This document shows, piece by piece, positions 16,170 through 25,369 of a DNA stretch of 64,000 nucleotides. Origin of the DNA: Gammaproteobacteria bacterium (GTDB taxonomy: Bacteria > Pseudomonadota > Gammaproteobacteria > Steroidobacterales > Steroidobacteraceae); contig JAQGOC010000363.1 of the NCBI GenBank assembly GCA_028293805.1, positions 61,308-125,307 on the forward strand, in the 5' to 3' direction. The notes below the pieces were generated by a model that saw only the letters and a list, made by a program, of their open reading frames with translations, ran no database searches and had not been told where the DNA came from. Position numbers and translations under genes: made by a program. Numbering within the stretch: position 1 is the stretch's first letter; each line of letters opens with the position of its first letter.

Positions 16170-16199
16170 CACGGCAAAACGTGCACAATTTTTGCCGTG
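16170..16199. promoter_or_regulatory. Inverted repeat in the divergent purine promoter region
   Basis: CACGGCAAAA (16170-16179) and TTTTGCCGTG (16190-16199) form a perfect 10-bp inverted repeat around a 10-base spacer. The spacer CGTGCACAAT is itself part of the putative GntR operator. A smaller inverted repeat, GCACT-N5-AGTGC, lies at 16152-16166. The nesting suggests a multi-protein control region or a cruciform/leader structure; function is inferred. Confidence 0.5.
16178..16189. promoter_or_regulatory. Putative GntR operator, copy 1 (AACGTGCACAAT)
   Basis: This is one of three copies of the motif NNYGTSSACAAT, which contains the GT-Nn-AC core common for FadR/FCD-type GntR regulators. It lies between the divergent BMP and uraH genes, 22 bp centre to centre from copy 2. 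That spacing puts both sites on the same face of the DNA helix. Confidence 0.55.
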
Positions 16200-16229
16200 A
16201 TTGTCGACAATAACATTGGCGCGTATGCT
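16200..16229 (+). promoter_or_regulatory. Putative uraH promoter with GntR operator copy 2 (ATTGTCGACAAT)
   Basis: ATTGTCGACAAT (16200-16211) is a perfect 12-bp palindrome and the second copy of the shared motif. It overlaps a possible -35 (TTGTCG, 16201-16206), which is followed after 17 bases by a possible -10 (TATGCT, 16224-16229). A bound repressor would block RNA polymerase. This would be the main promoter of the rightward purine operon. Confidence 0.55.
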
Positions 16230-16258
16230 CGAAACGAGCGGGACTCAATCGGACGACC

Positions 16259-16612
16259 ATGGGCAAGCTCACGACGCATGTACTGGATCTGGCAGCGGGC
16301 ATCCCCGCGGCGGGCATGGTTGTCGAGCTTCATGACCTGCAGAGCTCCCCGCCACGCGCGCTGGCGATGCTGCGCACCAATCAGGACGGACGCTGCGCGC
16401 ACGCTCTTCTGGAAGGCAGCGACCTGCGCGCCGGCCGCTATGAGCTCACCTTTCACGTGGCCGATTACTTTCGCTCGAGGGGCACGGAGCTGCCCGAGCC
16501 GCCGTTCATGGACGATGTCGTGATCAGATTCGGCATTGCGCACCCGGAGCAGACCTATCATGTGCCCCTGTTGGTGTCACCGTGGGGCTACTCCACTTAC
16601 CGCGGCAGTTGA
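16259..16612 (+). CDS. uraH: 5-hydroxyisourate hydrolase
   Basis: The 117-residue protein is of normal length for transthyretin-like HIU hydrolases. It has the N-terminal GKLTTHVLDLAAGIPAAGM (catalytic His in THVLD), the central Arg-rich strand, and the family C-terminal signature HVPLLVSPWGYSTYRGS. It converts 5-hydroxyisourate, the PuuD product, to OHCU in the cytoplasm, or in the periplasm if exported, but no signal peptide is seen. It is the first gene of the rightward purine operon, 26 bases before xdhA, and sits directly behind the putative operators. Confidence 0.95.
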   Translation: MGKLTTHVLDLAAGIPAAGMVVELHDLQSSPPRALAMLRTNQDGRCAHALLEGSDLRAGRYELTFHVADYFRSRGTELPEPPFMDDVVIRFGIAHPEQTYHVPLLVSPWGYSTYRGS

Positions 16613-16638
16613 CCGCAGCAGACTCCCCGCACAATGGC

Positions 16639-18147
16639 ATGAGCACACCCGTATCCGCAACCGACTCGCAGAGCGTGCGCTTCGTGCTCGACGGCAAGGT
16701 CGTGACGGTCTCAGGTCTACCCCCGACTACGACCGTACTGGAATATCTGCGCAAGGTGGCTGGCCGTAGCGGCACCAAGGAAGGCTGTGCAGAAGGCGAT
16801 TGCGGGGCCTGCACGGTGGTGCTGGGAGAGCTGTCCCAAGCCGGCAGCCGGATTCACTATCGCGCGGTCAACTCCTGCATCCGCTTTCTCCCGACCATCG
16901 ACGGCAAGGAGCTCGTCACGGTCGAAAGTCTCGAGGCGCCCGACGACACGCTGCACCCGGTACAGCGCGCGATGATCGATCATCACGCCTCCCAATGCGG
17001 CTTCTGCACACCCGGCTTCGTCATGTCGCTGTTCGCCCTCTACCTGAACCGCTCGGCGGCGACTCGGGATGAAGTGGTGGACGCGCTGGCGGGCAACCTC
17101 TGCCGCTGCACGGGTTATCGGCCGATCATCGAAGCCGGCTGCCGCATGTCGGAATACCTCGAACCCGAGCGCTGGAGCCCCGCCGAGGCGCAATCCAAAG
17201 CGCGCCTGGAGAATCTGCGGGCCGTGCAACGCGTTGCCCCGGGTTCCACGTTGTGCTTTTCCGGATACTGCGCGCCGCGCACGCTGGACGAGCTGGCGGC
17301 TGCATTGGAAACAGCCCCGCATTCGCTCGTGCTCGCCGGCGGCACGGATATCGCCTTGTGGGTCACCAAGCACCTGCGCGAGCTGGGCCCGATCGTATAT
17401 CTCGGCGACGTGCCCGAGCTGCAACAGATCCGCAGCAGCGACGCAGGGCTGTGGATCGGCGCCGCCGTCCCGCTGAGCCGCGCATGGCCGGCGTTGGTTG
17501 CCGCGCATCCGGCCCTGGCCGAGCAGGCGCGTCGATTCGCATCACCGCCGATCTGCAACTCCGGCACACTCTGCGGCAACATCGCCAACGGCTCCCCTAT
17601 AGGCGATTCGCTGCCCGCCCTGATCGCGCTCGGCGCGGCAATCGACCTGCGGCACGGGGCCCGCCTGCGGCGCCTGCCACTCGAGCGCTTTTTTCTCGGA
17701 TACCAGAAAAAAGATCTGCAGCCTGGCGAATTCATTGTCGGCGTCGCGCTACCCCCGCCGCGACCGGAACGCTACTTCTCGAGCTACAAGCTCGCGAAGC
17801 GGTTCGATCAGGACGTTTCCGCGGTCTGTGCGGCGTTTGCATTGGAAGTGGCCGATGGGGTCGTCGCGGACGCGCGTCTGGTGTTTGGTGGCATGGCCGC
17901 CACACCAGCCAGAGCAGCGGCCGCCGAGGCCGCGCTTGCGGGGCAGCCTTGGTCGCTGGCGACCGTGGAAAACGCGGCCGCTGCTCTGGCTGCCGATTTC
18001 GCGCCACTCACCGACATGCGCGCCAGCCGCGAGTATCGCCTTCAGGCTGCCGGCAACATGTTGCGGCGGTTTTACCTACAACACACGCCCGCTCCACCAA
18101 CATTGCGCACGGCGGACGCACTTGTCGGCATGGGCCTCGCGGAATGA
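16639..18147 (+). CDS. xdhA: Xanthine dehydrogenase small subunit (2Fe-2S and FAD domains)
   Basis: This 502-residue subunit has a plant-type 2Fe-2S domain (CAEGDCGACTVV, about residues 45-60) and a helical 2Fe-2S domain (CGFCTPGF and NLCRCTGYRP, about 115-170). A CO-dehydrogenase-type FAD domain (about 200-385; LAGGTDIALWVTK) and its C-terminal domain follow. It carries electrons from the molybdenum site in XdhB to NAD+. I use the ATG at 16639 (MSTPVSATDSQ); the longer ORF-track start runs into uraH. Its TGA overlaps the xdhB ATG (ATGA). Confidence 0.95.
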   Translation: MSTPVSATDSQSVRFVLDGKVVTVSGLPPTTTVLEYLRKVAGRSGTKEGCAEGDCGACTVVLGELSQAGSRIHYRAVNSCIRFLPTIDGKELVTVESLEAPDDTLHPVQRAMIDHHASQCGFCTPGFVMSLFALYLNRSAATRDEVVDALAGNLCRCTGYRPIIEAGCRMSEYLEPERWSPAEAQSKARLENLRAVQRVAPGSTLCFSGYCAPRTLDELAAALETAPHSLVLAGGTDIALWVTKHLRELGPIVYLGDVPELQQIRSSDAGLWIGAAVPLSRAWPALVAAHPALAEQARRFASPPICNSGTLCGNIANGSPIGDSLPALIALGAAIDLRHGARLRRLPLERFFLGYQKKDLQPGEFIVGVALPPPRPERYFSSYKLAKRFDQDVSAVCAAFALEVADGVVADARLVFGGMAATPARAAAAEAALAGQPWSLATVENAAAALAADFAPLTDMRASREYRLQAAGNMLRRFYLQHTPAPPTLRTADALVGMGLAE

Positions 18148-20495
18148 CAGCCGATCCCCTGAACGCGCGGCCTGCTAGTGCCGACCATTGGCCGCCCGGC
18201 GGCATTGTGGGTGAACCGCACCCGCACGACAGCGCGCACCTGCACGTCACTGGCCGGGCACTCTACTGCGACGACATTCCGCTACCCGCAAACGCCTTGG
18301 ATGCGGCATTCGGCATGAGCGCGGTGGCTCATGGACGCATCCGATCAATGGACCTATCGCGAGTGCTGGGTGCGCCTGGCGTCGTGGCCACTGCCGTTCC
18401 CGCCGATATTCCGGGCGAAAACAACTACGGCGGAGCCGTGCACGACGACCCGATCTTCGCGCATGACCTGGTGCAATACGCGGGACAGCCGGTGTTCGCG
18501 GTGGCCGCAAGCTCCGAGCTGGCGGCCCGCAAGGCGGCACGTCGCGCGCGCATTACTTACGATACGCTACCCGCGATCCTGGATATCCGTTCGGCGCTGG
18601 CCGCGGAAAGTTATGTCCTGCCAAGCCGGCATCTCGTCCGCGGCACACCTCACCAGATGCTGGCAAGCGCGCCTCATCGCCTCCAGGGCACAGCCACGAT
18701 CGGCGGCCAGGACCATTTCTACCTCGAAGGCCAGATCGCGGTCGCGCTTCCACAGGAAGACGACGCGATGCTGATTCACAGCTCGACACAGCATCCGACC
18801 GAAGTACAACACGTAGTCGCGCACGCACTTGGCGTGCCGCTACACAAGGTCACCGTGCAGTGTCGCCGCATGGGCGGCGGCTTCGGGGGCAAGGAGAGCC
18901 AACCCGCGCTCGTGGCGGCGGCCGCCGCGGTTCTCGCGCGCAAAACGGGCCGGCCCGTCAAACTGCGCCTGGATCGCGATGTCGACATGATCATGACGGG
19001 TAAACGCCACGACTTCCTCGCTGACTACGATGTCGGCTTCGACAGCCAGGGCCGCATCCTCGCTGTGACGATCCTGCTGGCCTCCCGCTGCGGATATTCA
19101 GCGGACCTGTCCGGGCCGGTCAACGATCGCGCAGTTTACCATCTCGACAACGCTTATTTCCTGGAGCACGTCGAGATCGTCTCGCATCGATGCAAGACAC
19201 ATACGGTTTCCAACACCGCATTCCGCGGTTTTGGCGGACCGCAAGGCATGCTGGTGATCGAGCGCGTGATGGACGACATCTCGCGCAGCCTGGGCCGGGA
19301 CCCGCTGGACGTGCGCCGCACGAATTTCTACGGAGTGCGCGACCGTAACGTCACGCATTACGGCCAGACCGTCGAGGACAACATCATCCACGTCCTGGTG
19401 GACGGGCTCGAGTCGGATAGCGCGTATCGCGAGCGACGCCGCGCGGTGGCCGAGTGGAATGCCGCACAGCCCATCGTCAAACGCGGCTTGGCCCTGACTC
19501 CGGTCAAATTCGGCATCTCCTTCACCGCCACTCAATTCAACCAGGCCGGCGCCCTCGTGCACGTCTACACCGACGGCACCGTGCTGCTCAATCATGGCGG
19601 TACGGAAATGGGCCAGGGCCTGCATATCAAGGTGGCCCAGGTCGTCGCCGCGGAGCTCGGCTTGCCGCTGGCGGCGATTCGCATCTCGGCCTCGGACACC
19701 AGCAAAGTGCCGAACACCTCCGCCACGGCCGCCTCCTCGGGTTCCGATCTCAACGGCATGGCGGCCCAGGCCGCCGCACGAATCATCCGGCAGCGTCTGG
19801 TGGAATTCGCGTGCGAGTCGCGCGGCCTGCGTGCCGAAGAGGTTCGCTTTGCGGGCGGCCGGGTTCAACTTGGTACGGAAAGCCGCGCGTTCGTGGATTT
19901 CGTTCGTGACGCCTATACCGCACGTATCTCATTGTCGTCGACCGGTTTCTACCGGACGCCCAAGATCCACTGGGACCGGACGACCTTGCGGGGGCGCCCT
20001 TTCTTCTATTACGCATACGGCGCGGCAGTCGCCGAAGTTGCCGTCGACACGCTGACGGGAGAGACGCAGCTGCTGCGCGTCGACATTTTGCACGATGTCG
20101 GAAACTCCCTGAATCCGGCAATCGACCGAGGCCAGATCGAAGGCGGTTTTCTGCAGGGCGCCGGCTGGCTGACCTCCGAGGAGCTCTGGTGGAATGAGCA
20201 AGCCGAGTTGCAGACTCACGCCCCATCCACCTACAAAATTCCAACCGTGCGTGACTGGCCGGCGCTGGCCAACATCCGGTTTTTCGAGGGTACCGCGAAT
20301 CGCGAGGAGACGATCTATCGCTCCAAAGCCGTCGGCGAGCCACCGCTGATGCTGGCCATCGCGGTCTTCTGTGCGATTCGGGACGCCTGCGCGGCGTGCG
20401 GCCCCCCGCACGCGCTTCCGGAACTCGTCGCACCGGCAACTCCGGAGGCGGTTCTGCGCGCGATCAATGGCATGCGCCACGGACGCGTTTCATGA
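18144..20495 (+). CDS. xdhB: Xanthine dehydrogenase molybdopterin-binding large subunit
   Basis: The 783-residue molybdenum subunit starts at the ATG overlapping xdhA; the 1,080-residue ORF in the track is a fortuitous upstream extension. It carries the molybdopterin segments GGGFGGKESQPALVAA, FRGFGGPQGMLVIE and NHGGTEMGQGLHIKVAQV. The catalytic Glu lies in KAVGEPPLMLAIAVF near the C terminus. With XdhA it oxidises hypoxanthine to xanthine and xanthine to urate. The 4-base overlaps with xdhA and xdhC imply tight stoichiometric translation. Confidence 0.95.
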   Translation: MTADPLNARPASADHWPPGGIVGEPHPHDSAHLHVTGRALYCDDIPLPANALDAAFGMSAVAHGRIRSMDLSRVLGAPGVVATAVPADIPGENNYGGAVHDDPIFAHDLVQYAGQPVFAVAASSELAARKAARRARITYDTLPAILDIRSALAAESYVLPSRHLVRGTPHQMLASAPHRLQGTATIGGQDHFYLEGQIAVALPQEDDAMLIHSSTQHPTEVQHVVAHALGVPLHKVTVQCRRMGGGFGGKESQPALVAAAAAVLARKTGRPVKLRLDRDVDMIMTGKRHDFLADYDVGFDSQGRILAVTILLASRCGYSADLSGPVNDRAVYHLDNAYFLEHVEIVSHRCKTHTVSNTAFRGFGGPQGMLVIERVMDDISRSLGRDPLDVRRTNFYGVRDRNVTHYGQTVEDNIIHVLVDGLESDSAYRERRRAVAEWNAAQPIVKRGLALTPVKFGISFTATQFNQAGALVHVYTDGTVLLNHGGTEMGQGLHIKVAQVVAAELGLPLAAIRISASDTSKVPNTSATAASSGSDLNGMAAQAAARIIRQRLVEFACESRGLRAEEVRFAGGRVQLGTESRAFVDFVRDAYTARISLSSTGFYRTPKIHWDRTTLRGRPFFYYAYGAAVAEVAVDTLTGETQLLRVDILHDVGNSLNPAIDRGQIEGGFLQGAGWLTSEELWWNEQAELQTHAPSTYKIPTVRDWPALANIRFFEGTANREETIYRSKAVGEPPLMLAIAVFCAIRDACAACGPPHALPELVAPATPEAVLRAINGMRHGRVS

Positions 20496-21718
20496 GCGCC
20501 CTCCATCCGGAATTCGCATGCGCAACCGCCGGCAAATGGCTCCGCCCGCTGGGCGACAATTGGCCCCAAATTCTCTGCCGCCTTCTGGAAGCCGAACCTG
20601 CGGTGGTTCGCGTCGTCATCGCGGCTGTACGAGGGTCTGCACCGCGTGAGCCCGGCGCATGCATGCTGGTATTCGCGGAAGGCAGCGTCGGAACCATCGG
20701 CGGTGGCCGACTGGAGTGGCAGGCAGCGCAAGCCGCTCAAAGGCTCTTGAGCACCGACAGCAACAGCGGCTCGGTGCGCCTTCAGCGTCTCACTCTGGGG
20801 CCGGATCTAGGCCAGTGCTGCGGCGGGATCGTGCAGGTTTGGCTGGAGCGCTTCACGCGCGCCGACCATACTCTGTTGCGTGCCGCTGTGCAGGCGCGCT
20901 CGGACGGTATCACCCCCTATATCGCAACCGAGCTGGCCGGAACGGCTGTCAGGCGTCGGCTGCTGTTGCCAGGCTCTGTTGAACTGCACGAGGTCGAAGC
21001 ACAGACGCGGGGCTCACATTCGAAAGCAACCGCTGCGGCGGTGCCCCCACGTCTGCGCTTTCTGACTGTCGGGCACGACGCGACCTTGCTCGAGCGTCTC
21101 GAGCTCGAGACGGCGCAATTGTGGCTGTTTGGAGCAGGTCACGTCGGCCAGGCATTGGTCCGGGTGCTGGCGGATCTGCCGTTCGACATCACCTGGATCG
21201 ATGAGCGGGCGGATTTATTGCCCGGAGATTTGCCGTCCAATGTACGGGCGGTGCACGTAAACCCGCCGCTCGAAAAAATAATGTTGGCTCCGCCTGGAGC
21301 ACGCTATCTGGTGATGACCCACGACCACGCACTGGATTACGCACTGTGCCACGCGGTCCTCGAGCGCAATGACTTCGCTTGGCTCGGCCTGATCGGGTCG
21401 AAGAGCAAAGGTGCACGCTTCCGCTCGCGGCTTGCCCGTGACCGTGTTTCCGCCGCATCGATCGCGCGACTGGTCTGTCCCATTGGTGTCGAAGGCGTCA
21501 ACAGCAAAGCGCCGGCGGCCATCGCGGTCGGTGTGGCCGCGCAGCTCCTCCAAGGGCTCGGCTCGGCGCAGAGTGTCGCGGACGAGAGCGATTCCAACAC
21601 CACTGCGGAGGCGGTCCCAGGCGCGGCCACCGCTATGGCGGCCACGACAGGGGTCGCAGGCCACTGTCCTTCCCGCGAGTGTCTAACCTGTTCGCCGCCG
21701 CCGGGACGTCGGACATGA
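20492..21718 (+). CDS. xdhC: Xanthine dehydrogenase accessory protein XdhC
   Basis: The 408-residue protein has an XdhC/CoxI domain at the N terminus (VVRVVIAAVRGSAPREPGA, GTIGGGRLEW) and a Rossmann-like domain with LWLFGAGHVGQALVRVLADL. It also has the FAWLGLIGSKSKGARFRSRL and CPIGVEGVNSKAPAAIAVGV segments. XdhC binds the molybdenum cofactor, promotes its sulfuration and inserts it into XdhB. I use the ATG at 20492 in an ATGA overlap with xdhB. The C-terminal ~50 residues are Ala/Thr-rich and longer than usual. Confidence 0.9.
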   Translation: MSALHPEFACATAGKWLRPLGDNWPQILCRLLEAEPAVVRVVIAAVRGSAPREPGACMLVFAEGSVGTIGGGRLEWQAAQAAQRLLSTDSNSGSVRLQRLTLGPDLGQCCGGIVQVWLERFTRADHTLLRAAVQARSDGITPYIATELAGTAVRRRLLLPGSVELHEVEAQTRGSHSKATAAAVPPRLRFLTVGHDATLLERLELETAQLWLFGAGHVGQALVRVLADLPFDITWIDERADLLPGDLPSNVRAVHVNPPLEKIMLAPPGARYLVMTHDHALDYALCHAVLERNDFAWLGLIGSKSKGARFRSRLARDRVSAASIARLVCPIGVEGVNSKAPAAIAVGVAAQLLQGLGSAQSVADESDSNTTAEAVPGAATAMAATTGVAGHCPSRECLTCSPPPGRRT

Positions 21719-23298
21719 TCGAGTCCGTGTCGGGTACGGGACCCAGGCTGGTCCTGCGCGGAATCGTCAAGCGATACCCGACCATCGTGGCAAACGATGG
21801 AATCGACCTGACGGTGGGCGTCGGCGAGATTCACGCCGTGCTGGGCGAGAACGGCGCCGGCAAGAGCACGTTGATGAAAATCGTTTACGGCCTGACCAGA
21901 CCGGACGAGGGCTCGATCGAGTGGGAGGGCAGGCCCGTGGCGATCTCGAGCCCGGCCGCAGCGCGGCAGCTCGGAATCGGCATGGTGTTCCAGCATTTTT
22001 CGCTGTTCGAGACGCTGACCGTCACTGAAAACATCTCGCTTGCATTGGACGCTGAAATCGAGCCCGCGGCACTCGCCTCGTGCATCCGTGACGTGTCGCG
22101 GCGCTACGGCCTGCCGGTCGAGCCGCACCGACTGGTGCATGGAATGTCTGTCGGTGAGCGTCAAAGAGTCGAGATCGTGCGTTGCCTGCTGCAGTCGCCG
22201 CGGCTGCTCATCATGGACGAGCCCACGTCGGTCCTGACGCCGCAGTCTGTGCTGAAGCTTTTCGAGACGTTGCGTCGGCTTGCCGGCGAAGGTGTCAGTA
22301 TTCTCTATATCAGCCACAAGCTCGACGAGATCCGCGCACTGTGTGATGTCGCGACCGTGCTGCGCGGCGGAAAAGTCAGCGGGACCGTGCAGCCACGCAG
22401 CGAAACCAAGGACAGCCTCGCGCGCCTGATGGTGGGAAGCGAGATCGAGCCGTGTCAACTGCGTCCGCGGCAGCCCGGACCGGTACGGCTCGAGCTGACC
22501 GGCCTGTCGATGGCTTCCGAGGATCCCTTCGGCACGAGTTTGCAGGCCATCGACCTTCGGGTGCGGGAAGGCGAGATCGTCGGCATCGCCGGCGTATCCG
22601 GCAACGGGCAGGCGGAGTTGCTGGCGGCCCTGTCCGGTGAGCTGCAGGTAGCCGATCGGGGCCAAATCCGCATTTGCGGTCAGGCCGCAGGCAATCTGGG
22701 CCCGGCGCAGCGCCGGGAGCTGGGTCTCACCTTCGTCCCGGAGGAGCGTCTTGGGCGCGGGGCCGTGCCCGCAATGAGTCTGGCGCACAACGCGGTTCTG
22801 ACCGGCGCGCATTTCGGAATGGTGCGGGGCGGGCTGGTGCGGAACGGCGCGGCACGCGAGTTTGCCCGCGCAACGATCGCGGAGTTTCAGGTCAGGGGCG
22901 GCGATGAGCGCTCCGCGGCCGAGAATCTGTCGGGCGGCAATCTGCAGAAGTTCATCGTCGGCCGGGAAACGAAACTTGCACCGAAAGTGATGCTCGTCGC
23001 GCAGCCGACGTGGGGCGTCGATGTCGGCGCGGCACAGATGATCCGCCAGGCGCTGCTCGATTTACGCGATCGCGGCGTCGCTCTGCTGGTCGTGTCCGAG
23101 GAGCTGGACGAGCTCTTCATGATTTGCGACCGGATCGCGGTGCTGGCGCGGGGCCGGCTGTCGCCCCCCGTGAGCACCGCCGAACTGACGCTCGAGAGTG
23201 TGGGCGCTCTGATGTCCGGTGGTGCGAACGACGCGCCCGCTGATGATGCCTCGCCCGGCCCGGGCGGGCGCGAGGCCAAGGCGCGGCTCGATGTCTGA
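21715..23298 (+). CDS. Nucleoside-type ABC transporter ATP-binding protein (two ABC domains)
   Basis: This 527-residue double ATPase is typical of sugar/nucleoside importers that work with BMP binding proteins. Domain 1 has Walker A GENGAGKST, signature MSVGERQRVEIVRCLL and Walker B LLIMDEPTSVL. Domain 2 has a degenerate P-loop GVSGNGQAELL, signature NLSGGNLQKFIVGRE and the switch region LVAQPTWGVDVGA. Start at the ATG overlapping xdhC (ATGA). Context with a BMP protein and two permeases points to purine nucleoside or base import. The degenerate second site is normal for this family. Confidence 0.92.
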   Translation: MIESVSGTGPRLVLRGIVKRYPTIVANDGIDLTVGVGEIHAVLGENGAGKSTLMKIVYGLTRPDEGSIEWEGRPVAISSPAAARQLGIGMVFQHFSLFETLTVTENISLALDAEIEPAALASCIRDVSRRYGLPVEPHRLVHGMSVGERQRVEIVRCLLQSPRLLIMDEPTSVLTPQSVLKLFETLRRLAGEGVSILYISHKLDEIRALCDVATVLRGGKVSGTVQPRSETKDSLARLMVGSEIEPCQLRPRQPGPVRLELTGLSMASEDPFGTSLQAIDLRVREGEIVGIAGVSGNGQAELLAALSGELQVADRGQIRICGQAAGNLGPAQRRELGLTFVPEERLGRGAVPAMSLAHNAVLTGAHFGMVRGGLVRNGAAREFARATIAEFQVRGGDERSAAENLSGGNLQKFIVGRETKLAPKVMLVAQPTWGVDVGAAQMIRQALLDLRDRGVALLVVSEELDELFMICDRIAVLARGRLSPPVSTAELTLESVGALMSGGANDAPADDASPGPGGREAKARLDV

Positions 23299-24415
23299 GT
23301 GGCCACTGCGTCTGGAGAAGCGCCCGCGTCCGTCCGCGCTCATGCGCATTGCCGCCCCGTCGATCGCGGTCGCGGCGATGTTGGTGACCGGCTTCATCGC
23401 CTTTGCCCTGCTGGGCAAGAATCCCCTCTCCGCCCTGTATATCTACTTTGTCGCACCGGTCGACTCCCTCTACGGCATCGGCGAACTGCTGCTCAAGGCA
23501 ACACCATTGCTGCTGTGTGCCCTCGGCCTGGCCCTGGGTTTCACGGCCAACGTCTGGAATATCGGCGCCGAAGGCCAATTTACGCTCGGCGCGATCACCG
23601 GCGGCGGGGTGGCCTTGTTCTGGGGTCCGGCCCTCGGACCGTTCGCACTCCCGGCAGCATTGCTCGCCGGCGCCCTGGGCGGCATGGCGTGGGCCGCGAT
23701 TCCAGCCCTGCTGCGCACCCGGTTCCATACCAGCGAGATCCTGGTCAGTCTCATGCTGGTCTACATCTCTCAACTGCTCCTTGCCTGGCTCGTGCGCAGC
23801 CCCTGGCGCGATCCGCTGGGCTTCAACTTTCCGCAATCGAAGGTCTTCGACGACAACCTGTCGCTGCCCGTTCTGTTCGCAGGCGCACGCGCCAACATCG
23901 CCTTCCCCATCGCCCTGTGCCTCGCCGCGCTGTCCTGGTTTTTTTCGGCGCGGACCTTCGCCGGCTATCGGATGCGGGTGGCGGGATTGGCTCCAGCCGC
24001 GGCGGCGTACGCCGGCTTTGGCGAGAAGCGCAACATCTGGCTGGCGCTCACGTTGAGCGGCGCCATGGCCGGACTGGCCGGGATCTGCGAAGTCACCGGT
24101 CCCATCGGGCGGCTGCAGCCGAGCATCTCGCCGGGTTACGGATTTGCGGCCATCATCGTCGCGTTCGTCGGGCGCCTGCACCCGGCCGGCATCGTCCTGT
24201 CCTCCCTGCTCATGTCGCTCCTGTATCTGGGGGGCGAGTCGGTGCAGCTCGAGCTGCAACTGCCTGCCGCCGTCACCGGGCTGTTCCAGGGAACCCTGTT
24301 GTTCTATCTGCTCGCGGCGGATCTCTTCGTAGGCTACCGATTGCGCAGGAGACATCGGGATTCCCTAGCGGAAGCCGACCCGTCCGGCACCGAAACAGTG
24401 CGGCCCCCGGCATGA
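23291..24415 (+). CDS. Nucleoside-type ABC transporter permease 1
   Basis: The 374-residue integral membrane protein belongs to the BPD_transp_2 permease family (larger, YufP-like type). It has about nine or ten hydrophobic segments and the conserved GFTANVWNIGAEGQFTLGA and HTSEILVSLMLVYISQLL stretches. The ATG at 23291 overlaps the ATPase gene by eight bases; the ORF-track start lies inside that gene. It forms the channel together with permease 2. Confidence 0.92.
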   Translation: MSEWPLRLEKRPRPSALMRIAAPSIAVAAMLVTGFIAFALLGKNPLSALYIYFVAPVDSLYGIGELLLKATPLLLCALGLALGFTANVWNIGAEGQFTLGAITGGGVALFWGPALGPFALPAALLAGALGGMAWAAIPALLRTRFHTSEILVSLMLVYISQLLLAWLVRSPWRDPLGFNFPQSKVFDDNLSLPVLFAGARANIAFPIALCLAALSWFFSARTFAGYRMRVAGLAPAAAAYAGFGEKRNIWLALTLSGAMAGLAGICEVTGPIGRLQPSISPGYGFAAIIVAFVGRLHPAGIVLSSLLMSLLYLGGESVQLELQLPAAVTGLFQGTLLFYLLAADLFVGYRLRRRHRDSLAEADPSGTETVRPPA

Positions 24416-25356
24416 CCACGGCAAGCGCATACATGAGCGTGGAACAGATGATCCCGATTCTCGTCAGCACGCTGGTGGCAGCTACGCCGCTGATCTATGC
24501 GGCGCTCGGCGAGCTCGTCGTGGAGCGCTCCGGTGTGCTCAACCTCGGCGTCGAAGGAATGATGCTCATTGGCGCGCTCGCTGCATTCGCAGTCGGCGTC
24601 AGTAGCGGCACCCTGTTGCTCGGTTATCTCGCAGCCATGGCCGCCGCAGCGCTCCTGTCGCTGGTCTTCGCCTTTCTCACGCTGACCCTGCAGGCGAACC
24701 AGGTCGCCACCGGACTGGCGCTGACCCTGTTCGGCATCGGACTGAGCGCGTTCGTGGGACGCCACTTTGCCGGTCTGCCGATCCACGCCATGAGGCCTCT
24801 CGTCATCCCCTGGCTGAGCGAGCTGCCGGGAGTGGGCGCACTCTTCCGACTGGACCTGCTCGTCTATGGCTCCATCGTTCTATACCTGGCGGTGGACTGG
24901 TTTCTGCGGCGCACGCGTGCCGGCCTGCTGCTGCGGGCGGTCGGCGAATCGCCCACCGTGGCCCATTCGCTGGGCCACCCTGTGATCCGGATCCGCTACC
25001 TGGCGGTGATGTTTGGCGGCGCGACGAGCGGCATCGCGGGAGCCTATCTGTCGACAGCCCTGACACCCATGTGGGTCGAGGGCATGAGCGCGGGCCGAGG
25101 TTGGATTGCGCTGGCGCTCGTAGTGTTTGCAACCTGGAAGCCGCTCCGCGTGCTGCTCGGGGCGTACCTTTTCGGCGCGGTCACGGTGCTGCAGCTGTAT
25201 GCCCAGGGCTTCGGCTTGAACGTCCCCAGCGAAATGCTTTCCATGCTGCCCTACGCGGCGACGATCGTCGTGCTGGTCATCATCTGCCGCGATCCGACGA
25301 CCATCCGGCTGAACCAGCCGGCTTCCCTGGGAAAAAGCTTTCACCCCGATGCCTGA
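24412..25356 (+). CDS. Nucleoside-type ABC transporter permease 2
   Basis: The 314-residue permease is of the smaller YufQ-like type, with ELVVERSGVLNLGVEGMML near the N terminus and about eight membrane segments. LTLQANQVATGLALTLFGIG and AGRGWIALALVVFATWKP are family-typical. It starts in an ATGA overlap with permease 1. The 685-residue ORF in the track is an accidental extension back through permease 1. The puuD gene follows after 13 bases. Confidence 0.92.
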   Translation: MTTASAYMSVEQMIPILVSTLVAATPLIYAALGELVVERSGVLNLGVEGMMLIGALAAFAVGVSSGTLLLGYLAAMAAAALLSLVFAFLTLTLQANQVATGLALTLFGIGLSAFVGRHFAGLPIHAMRPLVIPWLSELPGVGALFRLDLLVYGSIVLYLAVDWFLRRTRAGLLLRAVGESPTVAHSLGHPVIRIRYLAVMFGGATSGIAGAYLSTALTPMWVEGMSAGRGWIALALVVFATWKPLRVLLGAYLFGAVTVLQLYAQGFGLNVPSEMLSMLPYAATIVVLVIICRDPTTIRLNQPASLGKSFHPDA

Positions 25357-25369
25357 TGAGCACTCTTAA

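Noticed and set aside
17253-18143. Start of the 1,080-residue ORF 17253-20495 as a long N-terminal extension of xdhB
   Set aside because: The first ~297 codons lie wholly within xdhA in another frame and translate to Arg/Ala/Gly-rich sequence; XdhB homology begins at the ATG at 18144.
21337-22812. 491-residue minus-strand ORF
   Set aside because: Antisense to xdhC and the ABC ATPase genes, whose motifs are unambiguous on the plus strand.
23299-24411. N-terminal part of the 685-residue ORF 23299-25356
   Set aside because: It is a shadow frame of permease 1; permease 2 begins at 24412 in an ATGA overlap.
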